Source: a virus
Strand: one strand, 5' to 3'
IMG/VR virus record: IMGVR_UViG_3300048586_000216
Span: 1-21,323 of that record
DNA: 21,323 bases
Shown here: positions 14,161 through 21,323 of the stretch, piece by piece
Numbering within the stretch: position 1 is the stretch's first letter
Layout: each line of letters starts with the position of its first letter
Notes under the pieces: model-generated
Database searches by the model: none
What the model was told of the DNA's origin: nothing
Seen by the model: only the letters and a program-made list of their open reading frames with translations
Position numbers and translations under genes: made by a program

Positions 14161-17100
14161 ATGGCGGCACGCGAAAGCAAGTGGTCTGGAGTCTTTGGGG
14201 GCGGCGGCGGTGGAGGCGGCGATGTAACGGGGCCAGGATCCTCAACGGATGGATCCTTGTCTGAATTTAACGGGACATCGGGCGAGTTAATTCGGGAGTC
14301 GACGGCGAGGATTGAAAGCGATGATCTTTCGCTTGCAGGGCAGCTTGTCAAATTCAATCGGGGCGGAACGGACGGCACGGCCGAGGGCTCGGGGCTAAGG
14401 GCTTTGGGCAATGCCGGGGCGACTCTGGCAGAGCTTTTATACGACTCGACGCTTGCATCAAAGTGGAAGGCAGGTCCGAACGGATCCTTATCTGCAGTCT
14501 TGACTGCGGGCGCCACGCAGACTGTTCAGAACAAGACGCTTGATAACACAAACTCCATCGACGTTCCGGATGATCAGCTCCGTATTGAGGACACTGCGGA
14601 TCCCACGAAAAAGATCCGCTTTGATGCGGGAGCAGTAACCGCAGGCCAGACGCGGGTTATATCAGCGATTGATGAGGACCTTGAGCTCCTTGGCAGAACA
14701 AACACGCAGACTGTTCAGAACAAGACGCATCAGGACTCCATCTTCGATGGCGGCTCGGCATCATCTGCTAGAAAGATCATCCTCCCCAAAGGCATAAAAA
14801 CGGCCCTGGATGCTCTCACTCAGGAGGAGGGCCTCCTTACTTATGCGACCGATGAGGATCGCGGCTATCTCTCAAATGGCACGGCTCAGATCAAAATCGG
14901 AACGGTCGATGGGCCCGCATCGGCGACCGATAACCAGCTTGCCCGCTTCGATGGCACGACGGGGAAGATGATCCAGGACTCAGCGATCGGCGTTAACGAT
15001 AGCGGGGATATGGCGGGGATTCGTGATCTTGATATGACGGGTGATCTTCTCGTCGGCGGCAATGCCGTGATCACCGGGAACCTTGAAGTGCAAGGGACAG
15101 AGACTACGCTCAACACTGACGAGCTCCAGGTCGAGGATCCGACGATCCAGGTCAATTTCGGAGGCACGGATGCCTCGGCCGAGGGCGCGGGGATCGAAGC
15201 CCTTGGAACCGGCAACGTCGCCAGGGCAAGGCTCCAGTACGACTCAGCCCTTCCAAGCAAGTGGAAAGCCGGTGCGGCAGGATCGGAGAAGGAGATCCTG
15301 ACGGCCGGCGATACACAGGCTGTTTCAAGCAAAACGCTGAATAACACAAACAGCGCGGCTTTGAAAGACGATCAATTTACGCTTGAGGATCCGGCCGACT
15401 CGACGAAAAAGCTTCGGTTTGATGCAGGAAACGTTACGCCAGGCCAGACGCGGGTTATATCGGCAATTGATGAGGACATTGAGCTCCTTGGCAGAACGAA
15501 CACGCAGATAGTTACCAATAAGGACATTGACGGCGGGACTGCTGCAGATACACGGAGGATCACGCTTCCAAAGGATACCTTTGCAAATCTTCTCCTTCTC
15601 ACACGCAAAGAGGGCACGCTCCTTTATGCGACTGATCTTGATCAGGTGTTTTATGATAATGGATCATCGCTGCTCCCGGTCGGCTCGGGATCATCCGGAG
15701 AAAAAAACTATATAGTCAACTCCGCAGCAAACAGCACAAACGGCTGGGCGGCGACGGGAGGGACGTTTGCGAGGACGACGACAGCCGCGAATTTGCCGCG
15801 GGAATTTACAACGGGATCAGCTCTTGCATTCACATCCAGCACAGACGAGGAGTATGTTCGGTATCGCTTCAGCCTGGACGATGTAGACCTGGGCGCAAAG
15901 CTCAAGTGGGTTCTTGACTACATCTCCTCCACGGCCAACTTCCGTTTGGAAATGTGGAAGAACACTGCTTCGGATTATAGTAGTTCATACACTGAGATTC
16001 CATTGGAGTGGGATGTTTCAGGCGATAGCTACCTTGTGGCTGCAGCATCGTCTGCAAATTACAAAACCACGTTCGATACAGATACCACTCCATACCTGGA
16101 ACTTCGCATCGTCCACAACGGGACTGGTACGGACACGATCTATTTCAGCGATGTGCTGGTGGGGCCTCGGACGACAGAGACGGTGCCTGCGGTTGGGAAA
16201 TGGCAATCTCTTCCAGTCACGTTGACAAATATGGGTACTGGAGCTTCTGCCAGTTTGCGCTACAAGCAAGACACAGACAGTATAGAAATCGAAGGTACGT
16301 TTACAACGGGAACATCCATACCCGCCTCTGTAGGGAAAATCACCTTAGGGTTGACAGGTATCTCTTTCACTCCCTCCGTTGTTCGCATTGTTGGTATGAG
16401 TGGTATATCCAAAGCTATCACCGACAACGTTTTGAATATGGCCGGGGTCCTTATTGACCCAGCCAGTGACCCAAAGGGTCTATTCTTCTCTCAAATGGCT
16501 ACGGGAGCTGCAACAAACAACCATACTGCATTGAATGCCAGCTCAATATTCAGCGCATCTACCACGCATTCTTTGTTTGCCCGCATCCCTATCGCCGAAT
16601 GGGCTGGCGCCGGTCTGAACACGGGACCGGGAGTTGATGGAGAGCTTAAATCGACCAGTGGAACATGGGACGCAAATAGCTCCACAACGGTCAGTGGAGG
16701 CTCTGCCATAGGAGGCACTCTTACAGCAGCACGGACGAAGACAATAACATGGACCTATCCGATACAATCTGACGATGATTTGGAAGTTTTGTATTCCCCA
16801 GATAACATCATCTGGACTCCATTTAATGCCTCACGTATCGGAACCACACCAATTATTCCCGGCATTGATAGCACTGGCACTGAAGTTTCGGGCGTATTCT
16901 GGAAACATATCAGCTCTACTCAGACAGAAATTTTGTTCGGTCGCTTTGCAAATATAGCTAATGACGACAGTCCTACAGCAAACTATCCAGCTTCTGGCTA
17001 TTGGGCTGCACGCAAACGAAGAGCAAATAGTATTCCATTCCCAAAAGCCAAGGCGTATCAGAGTGGTTTGGTTGCTCCGAGGACAGGGCAGACGAGCCTC

Positions 17101-17439
17101 ACAGTAACAGGCACGAACTGGACGACCGCCAGGGCAGTCGGCATCTATTATCAAGACCAGGACGGAAACCATCGTTTAAAATTCAACATAATGGGTACCC
17201 TATCTTCCGCTGCTGCGTCCTTTACTGGAAGTATCTCAGGGGTGACATTCAAAAACCTGAGCAACTATTTTCAGGCTATATCTGCGTACACACAAGAGGA
17301 TAGCGTTGCAATTCGCACCATAGTTGGCTCCTATGTGCAACCAAACGCCTCCACGTTTTATGTAGGAAGTAGCGGCAATGCCAATAGAATTACGGTATCC
17401 GCTGACGTAGAAATCGAATCCAAACCAACCTGGGCATAA
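14161..17439 (+). CDS. Tail fibre / receptor-binding protein
   Basis: A 1092-residue fibre. A short virion-attachment leader (MAARESKWSGVF) is followed by eight glycines (13-20), a flexible hinge. The shaft has two TGPxSxTD-type units (from 24 and 250) ending in IRES or IQDS, a motif typical of trimeric phage fibres. It also has two copies of a module of about 180 residues (65-247 and 331-508). From about residue 560 the sequence becomes beta-domain-like (possible carbohydrate-binding folds) and ends without an S74 domain. ATG 14161 is chosen over an earlier in-frame GTG (14128) because it follows the upstream stop. DNA from about 15.82 kb to the end is visibly different: TTG (Leu) and GGT (Gly) codons are frequent and GATC is nearly absent. 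This suggests a swapped receptor-binding end. Confidence 0.87.
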   Translation: MAARESKWSGVFGGGGGGGGDVTGPGSSTDGSLSEFNGTSGELIRESTARIESDDLSLAGQLVKFNRGGTDGTAEGSGLRALGNAGATLAELLYDSTLASKWKAGPNGSLSAVLTAGATQTVQNKTLDNTNSIDVPDDQLRIEDTADPTKKIRFDAGAVTAGQTRVISAIDEDLELLGRTNTQTVQNKTHQDSIFDGGSASSARKIILPKGIKTALDALTQEEGLLTYATDEDRGYLSNGTAQIKIGTVDGPASATDNQLARFDGTTGKMIQDSAIGVNDSGDMAGIRDLDMTGDLLVGGNAVITGNLEVQGTETTLNTDELQVEDPTIQVNFGGTDASAEGAGIEALGTGNVARARLQYDSALPSKWKAGAAGSEKEILTAGDTQAVSSKTLNNTNSAALKDDQFTLEDPADSTKKLRFDAGNVTPGQTRVISAIDEDIELLGRTNTQIVTNKDIDGGTAADTRRITLPKDTFANLLLLTRKEGTLLYATDLDQVFYDNGSSLLPVGSGSSGEKNYIVNSAANSTNGWAATGGTFARTTTAANLPREFTTGSALAFTSSTDEEYVRYRFSLDDVDLGAKLKWVLDYISSTANFRLEMWKNTASDYSSSYTEIPLEWDVSGDSYLVAAASSANYKTTFDTDTTPYLELRIVHNGTGTDTIYFSDVLVGPRTTETVPAVGKWQSLPVTLTNMGTGASASLRYKQDTDSIEIEGTFTTGTSIPASVGKITLGLTGISFTPSVVRIVGMSGISKAITDNVLNMAGVLIDPASDPKGLFFSQMATGAATNNHTALNASSIFSASTTHSLFARIPIAEWAGAGLNTGPGVDGELKSTSGTWDANSSTTVSGGSAIGGTLTAARTKTITWTYPIQSDDDLEVLYSPDNIIWTPFNASRIGTTPIIPGIDSTGTEVSGVFWKHISSTQTEILFGRFANIANDDSPTANYPASGYWAARKRRANSIPFPKAKAYQSGLVAPRTGQTSLTVTGTNWTTARAVGIYYQDQDGNHRLKFNIMGTLSSAAASFTGSISGVTFKNLSNYFQAISAYTQEDSVAIRTIVGSYVQPNASTFYVGSSGNANRITVSADVEIESKPTWA
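14353..14901 (+). repeat. Tail-fibre module, copy A
   Basis: Encodes fibre residues 65-247. It starts near GGTDGTAEGSGLRALGN, passes TAGATQTVQNKTLDNTNS, RFDAGAVTAGQTRVIS and AIDEDLELLGRTNTQ, and ends near YLSNGTAQIKIG. Copy B repeats the same order of motifs. Between 14642-14710 and 15440-15508 I count 65 identical bases of 69. Confidence 0.85.
15151..15684 (+). repeat. Tail-fibre module, copy B
   Basis: Encodes fibre residues 331-508. It contains GGTDASAEGAGIEALGTGN, TLNNTNSAALKDDQFTLED, RFDAGNVTPGQTRVIS and AIDEDIELLGRTNTQ, and ends YDNGSSLLPVG. The motif order matches copy A. The NKTHQDSIFDGG part of A is shortened to NKDIDGG here. Confidence 0.85.
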
Positions 17440-17455
17440 AAAAAGGGAAATAAAA

Positions 17456-17791
17456 ATGTCTTACAAAGGCTACAAAAAAACATTTGAAGGCGGCGCCACA
17501 CTCACTGGAGTCCAGATCGCATTTGTCGATGCGGAGCTTTTAAACTGGCTCTCCTTTCAGATCCGCCCGACAGTCGCAGGAGCCCCGCCGGACATCACGT
17601 TCACGGTTGAGGAAAGTAACAACGGCGAAAACTGGATTGCTACCACGACACTCAAACAGTACACAACGGCCGGAGCGAAAAACGATATGCTCGCCATCCA
17701 GCAGGCCACATCCCGCTATTACCGTATCGTACCGACGATTGTCGCCGGGACACTGACAAGCTACGAAGTACATGTGATCGGAAAGGGGTAA
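17456..17791 (+). CDS. Small beta-sandwich protein downstream of the tail fibre
   Basis: A 111-residue beta-rich protein: LNWLSFQIRPTVAGAPPDI, ITFTVEESNNGENWIATT, RYYRIVPTIVAGTLTSYEVH and a final GKG. The strand order and the spacing of the LxxLxFQI and ESxxGxxW elements resemble the protein just upstream of the fibre (13814-14158), although identity is low. An AAAGGGA sits about 8 nt before the ATG. It lies 16 nt after the fibre stop, beyond the compositionally odd fibre end, and GATC reappears within it (17515). It may cap, attach or help fold the fibre; this is inference from position. Confidence 0.6.
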   Translation: MSYKGYKKTFEGGATLTGVQIAFVDAELLNWLSFQIRPTVAGAPPDITFTVEESNNGENWIATTTLKQYTTAGAKNDMLAIQQATSRYYRIVPTIVAGTLTSYEVHVIGKG

Positions 17792-17795
17792 GGCC

Positions 17796-19331
17796 ATGGC
17801 TCTGCTCGATAAATCCAAAGCCCAGCTTGCTCTTGAGCGGGGCCTTATAAACCAGGATCAGTTTGGAAAAATGTTTCCGGCCGCGGGAGCGGAGATGCCT
17901 CCGCCTCCGGAGGCTGCTGTTCCTAAGCAGCAGTTTCAGGCTCCGATCGGCCCTGAGATGGCGCCCGATTTCATCCCGACCGATGCGCCGGGAGCCATGC
18001 AGTATGCGGGGATGATGTATGGAGCCCGCCCTGGAATGAGCCTTGGGGATCTCGATCCATTCAACGGCCAAAGGGCCCAGGAGATGAGAAGGGAGTCGGC
18101 AAAGCGTGATCAGGAGGCTTTCGTTCCTCCGGTGAATACGGCGCCGCCTCCCGTGAATGAGGATCCCTACCTTGCCTGGGATCAGGAGAGGGAAAGAGCT
18201 GATGCCCTTATGAATGGCGGCTCGCTTGACTATCCAGGCTCGGGGGCCTATGGCCAGATGCGTCAGGGCATTATCGAGCAGGGAAAGGCTCTGCAGGAGG
18301 CGAGCCGTGAGCAGGCATTATCCTATCAGCGGGCCATGGATCAGATCGAAAGCTATGCAAAGGATGGAAGCGTCAGGGACATCGCCCAGCAAAAGCAGAG
18401 TGAGAAGGCTCTCCAGGACCTTGAAGCCATGCGGGCCGACCTTCAGTCGACCACAATTGATTCAAAGCGTCTTTTTCACAATATGGGAACGGGCGATAAG
18501 ATCCTCGCGTCGATTGGCCTTATCCTTGGAGGATTTGGCGGAGCCGTCTCAGGAGGTCAAAACCGTGCGGTTGAGGCGATTGAGCGGGCGATCGAGCGGG
18601 ATGTGAACGATCAAAAGGCGGCTTACAATATCAAAAAGGAGGGCCTTCAGAATAAGGACTCCCTTTACGGCCGCATGCTGGAGCGTTTCAAAAACGAAGG
18701 CGCGGCGCGTGAGGCGTCGAAAATGAATATGCTCAAAGCCGCAGAGCTCAAGCTCGCCGAGATCGGAGCAAGGTATCAGGACGCCGCGACTCAAGGGAAG
18801 GTTACTGAGCAGCTTGGAAAGCTTCAGCTCCTTCAGGAGCAGGCCCAGGCCGCTTTCCTTAATTCGCTTATGGGGAGCGATGATCCATACAGAAACATGG
18901 ATGAAAAGCAGGGCGCGCGCTATGTTCCAGGTTATGGCTTTGCGCCGGATCCGAAGCTCAGAGACAAGGCGGTCGAGGCGACTTCGATGGCTGACAATAC
19001 CATTTCCAATATCAATACGATCCTTTCAAAGGCGGGCCGCGCGGGACGCTTTGATTTCGGCGCGAATAACGAGATTGGAACACTCGTTCAGCTCCTAAGA
19101 TCTGAAAGCCGCGAGGCCATCCTCGGCCCGGGCACTGTGCAGGAGGCTGAGCGCGAGCTCATTGCGGACCTTATCCGAAATCCGGGCGAGGTTTTTGCGA
19201 ACAGAGCCAAGGCGCAAAAGGCGCTGGAGGTTATCCGCGATGCCGCCGGAAGAACCCGCGATCAAAAGCTGAAAGCCTTTGGCGTTCGCGGCCGCCAGGA
19301 TCGTTTCAAATCCCTGAGGTATGAGCAATGA
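17796..19331 (+). CDS. Internal virion (probable ejection) protein
   Basis: A 511-residue, mostly helical protein. The N-terminus (about 1-125) is Pro/Met/Gln-rich and disordered. Residues about 150-230 form long polar helices (YQRAMDQIESYAKDG, EKALQDLEAMRADLQ). Next comes a short hydrophobic Gly-rich segment, ILASIGLILGGFGGAVSGGQ, followed by NRAVEAIERAIERDVNDQKA. That combination is a signature I know from phage internal or injected proteins. More helices follow (KAAELKLAEIGARYQDA, KLQLLQEQAQAAFLNS). The C-terminus (GANNEIGTLVQLLRSESREA, then ELIADLIRNPGEVF) resembles that of similar phage proteins. Such proteins leave the virion with DNA and cross the host envelope. It overlaps the next gene by 4 nt (ATGA). 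The assignment is by architecture only. Confidence 0.6.
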   Translation: MALLDKSKAQLALERGLINQDQFGKMFPAAGAEMPPPPEAAVPKQQFQAPIGPEMAPDFIPTDAPGAMQYAGMMYGARPGMSLGDLDPFNGQRAQEMRRESAKRDQEAFVPPVNTAPPPVNEDPYLAWDQERERADALMNGGSLDYPGSGAYGQMRQGIIEQGKALQEASREQALSYQRAMDQIESYAKDGSVRDIAQQKQSEKALQDLEAMRADLQSTTIDSKRLFHNMGTGDKILASIGLILGGFGGAVSGGQNRAVEAIERAIERDVNDQKAAYNIKKEGLQNKDSLYGRMLERFKNEGAAREASKMNMLKAAELKLAEIGARYQDAATQGKVTEQLGKLQLLQEQAQAAFLNSLMGSDDPYRNMDEKQGARYVPGYGFAPDPKLRDKAVEATSMADNTISNINTILSKAGRAGRFDFGANNEIGTLVQLLRSESREAILGPGTVQEAERELIADLIRNPGEVFANRAKAQKALEVIRDAAGRTRDQKLKAFGVRGRQDRFKSLRYEQ

Positions 19332-21323
19332 CTGACTACCCGCTTTTCAATGTAAAAACGCGCCAGCGCGAGCTTCTGGATGACGATCTTATAAATGATG
19401 CGGTGCTCGGCGGAACACATTCATTCGCGGCCGACGCGGCCGTCCCGATCATGGATCCGGATGGAAGACGCGGCACCATTGGAGCGGGCGAGCTGCGGGC
19501 GGCATTAAAGGAAGGCTTTCGCGTGGTCGGCCCGAGGGAGCTGGCGATCGGCGAGTATCTGAAAGAAAACGACAATCTGGCCGGAGCCGCGAAAGTCTTT
19601 TTCGGGCAGGCTTTGGATGAATTCGCCCTCGGCGTTCCTGAGCTGATCGCGGACTACTCTGAGGATCCTTTTGAGGCGGCCAAGCGTGAGGCCATCAAAA
19701 GCCAGCATGAGCTCGCCAATACACTGGGCGGGGTTACAGGCTTTGTCGGATCAGCCCTCTGGGGCCCTGCCCGCATAGGGACGGCCGTTTCAAAGCCGAT
19801 CTCCGGCGTTGCAAAAAAAGCCATAGCTGCACGGATCGGAGGAACAAAGGCCGCACAAAAAATGGCGGGCGGCGTTCTTCAAAAGATTGGCGGATCAACG
19901 GTTGACGGCATTGCCGAGGGCGCCCTCCTCTCCCTTCCCCATGCGATCACTGAATCCGCGTTCGGAGATCACGAGGCGGCCGCCGAGTCGATGCTCTTTG
20001 GAACCATGGCGGGCGGTGTCTTTGGAGCGGGAGGCGGACTTGCAGGCGAGCTCCTTAACGCCACAAAAAATGGCTCAAGCCGCTTTTACTCCTGGGCCGA
20101 GGGGCGCCCTCTGACAGGGGCCGAGGTATCAAAAAAGCTCGCGCGCACGGTGACGGGCGTTCCGGAGGAGCATATCGCTCACCTGGCCGACGAGGGAAAC
20201 CTTGAGCGGATGATACGGCGAAAGCCCGAAGGCGGATACGATGTGATCATCCCCGAGCGGGAAGCGATCGCCGATGAGGCGGAGGCTGTCCTTTCTCAGA
20301 TCCAGGAAAACCAAAGGCTCGCGCGTGAGAGTTACACGCAGATCATGGCCGACTCGACGACAGCATTCAATCGGGAGCTTGACGATATCGGCCGCGGATC
20401 CGCTCCGGAGCCTGTTATCCAAAGGATTACGGACTATCTCGACCGGATGAAAGAGGATAGCTCCACGCTCCGGATCGAATACGATAACACCTTAAAGCAG
20501 ATCGAAGACCTTGTGGTAAGTGCGGGCGGTCCCGATTCACTCAAAAAGATGCCGCACTATATTCCAAAGCAGACTCTGACAAAAATGCTCAACGGGCTTG
20601 ATAACGCTCTGGGCGCCGAATCCGCAAGACTTGGCCCCACCGACCTTACGGCGAGCCCCGGCAATATCTCGGCAAGATCACGCCTTGCAACGGTCAGAGA
20701 GATGATCGAGGGGTATTACCAAAGAATCGACGATGAGATCGGCCGTGAGGCTGCTCCCGGGATGGATCTTCTCTTTGCCAGAAACATCGTGCGGGACCTT
20801 GACGATATCGCCCGTTATGGGAAAGCGTCAGGAGAGTTTGACACTGCAGTCCAGAAGACGATCAAGGGCGTTCAGTCTGAGCTCCGGGAGTCCATCCGCA
20901 TGAAGCTGGCCCAGCTCCAGGATACGCGCCTTACATCAAAGGTCGTGGATCCCATGACAGCCGATGCCGTGGGCCAGATCGCCCGAAGGAGCGTTGACAT
21001 CTGGGACGCTCAGATCAGAAAGGCGCGGGCTCTGGATGATGCCTCCGATTTTTTCTCAGTCCCTCAAAGAACGGCCAATGCCCTTGACGCCATGAGCGGA
21101 AAGAATTTCAGATCCTCGGAGATTGCCAAGGCTCTGGAGGCGGTTGAGCGTGAGGTCGGAGAGCCGATCATGCCCATGCTGGATGAATGGCTTTATCGAA
21201 AAGAGTTATACAAAAAAGCAAAGATAAGCCCGAGGGACAAGGAGGAGGTATTCCGTGAGCTCCTTCCTTCGCAGGCTGACGTACTCGACAAGGCCCGTCT
21301 GAGAGCAGATGCGGCTGACGCAG
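19328..21323 (+). CDS. Large virion-associated protein, 3' end cut by the window edge
   Basis: At least 665 residues; the frame stays open to the last base. ATG 19328 overlaps the previous stop (ATGA) with GAGG upstream. The N-terminus contains a short module, IMDPDGRRGTIGAGELRAAL then KEGFRVVGPRELA (about 38-72), which I recognise from large phage and predatory-bacterium hypothetical proteins. Next come FFGQALDEFALGVPELIADY (about 91-110) and a Gly/Ala-rich hydrophobic tract (about 133-242) with ESAFGDHEAAAESMLFGTMA and FGAGGGLAGELL. The rest is long charged helices. Similar proteins are often very long and end in enzymatic or toxin domains, which here would lie beyond the window. An ejected or internal virion role fits the context. 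No catalytic motif is visible in the part present. Confidence 0.6.
   Translation, partial: MTDYPLFNVKTRQRELLDDDLINDAVLGGTHSFAADAAVPIMDPDGRRGTIGAGELRAALKEGFRVVGPRELAIGEYLKENDNLAGAAKVFFGQALDEFALGVPELIADYSEDPFEAAKREAIKSQHELANTLGGVTGFVGSALWGPARIGTAVSKPISGVAKKAIAARIGGTKAAQKMAGGVLQKIGGSTVDGIAEGALLSLPHAITESAFGDHEAAAESMLFGTMAGGVFGAGGGLAGELLNATKNGSSRFYSWAEGRPLTGAEVSKKLARTVTGVPEEHIAHLADEGNLERMIRRKPEGGYDVIIPEREAIADEAEAVLSQIQENQRLARESYTQIMADSTTAFNRELDDIGRGSAPEPVIQRITDYLDRMKEDSSTLRIEYDNTLKQIEDLVVSAGGPDSLKKMPHYIPKQTLTKMLNGLDNALGAESARLGPTDLTASPGNISARSRLATVREMIEGYYQRIDDEIGREAAPGMDLLFARNIVRDLDDIARYGKASGEFDTAVQKTIKGVQSELRESIRMKLAQLQDTRLTSKVVDPMTADAVGQIARRSVDIWDAQIRKARALDDASDFFSVPQRTANALDAMSGKNFRSSEIAKALEAVEREVGEPIMPMLDEWLYRKELYKKAKISPRDKEEVFRELLPSQADVLDKARLRADAADA

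Noticed and set aside
1-21323. tRNA genes, CRISPR arrays, insertion sequences and integrase sites
   Set aside because: No cloverleaf-forming stretch, no short spaced direct repeats and no transposase-like frame or terminal inverted repeats were seen; coding density leaves little room.

Overview
The window is a virion-structure module of a tailed, double-stranded DNA phage or prophage. All 17 supported genes are on the + strand and tightly packed: most are separated by a few bases, several overlap by 1 to 47 nt, and no gap exceeds about 70 nt. The layout points to a short-tailed (podovirus-like) virion. A terminase, portal, scaffold and capsid block is followed by an adaptor and a very large beta-rich nozzle-like protein. 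After these come glycine/alanine-rich helical virion proteins and a tail fibre. There is no tail tube, no tape measure and no contractile sheath. The host cannot be named from the sequence. Coding DNA is moderately GC-rich, Shine-Dalgarno sites are strong, and no tRNA, CRISPR, integrase or lysis gene is visible.

Region 1 (1-6542), packaging and head: large terminase (frame open to the left edge), a small conserved-looking protein, portal, coiled-coil scaffold, major capsid protein and a small probable head-decoration protein. Three hairpins punctuate this block. One contains the capsid gene's ribosome-binding site, one is a classical intrinsic terminator right after the capsid gene, and one is a GC-rich hairpin after the decoration gene. 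Together they suggest that capsid output is tuned separately from its neighbours.

Region 2 (6543-10873), connector and tail: a small acidic protein, a head-tail adaptor-like protein, a small beta-sandwich-like protein and the 981-residue nozzle-like protein.

Region 3 (10883-21323), tail appendages and proteins probably carried inside the virion: a Gln/Ala-rich helical protein with an S74-type self-cleaving/chaperone end; a 508-residue protein with an ejection-type N-terminus and a C-terminal region resembling half of a spore-photoproduct-lyase-like radical SAM barrel, yet with no cysteine anywhere; two related beta-sandwich proteins flanking a 1092-residue tail fibre; a 511-residue internal-virion-type protein; and the first 665 residues of a large protein cut by the right edge.

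The points most worth a second look are the cysteine-free radical-SAM-like domain, the N-terminal module it seems to share with the right-edge protein, the abrupt compositional break inside the tail fibre (GATC falls from 28 sites in 1.66 kb to 1 in about 1.7 kb), the general excess of GATC/GGATCC elsewhere, and the hairpin holding the capsid ribosome-binding site.
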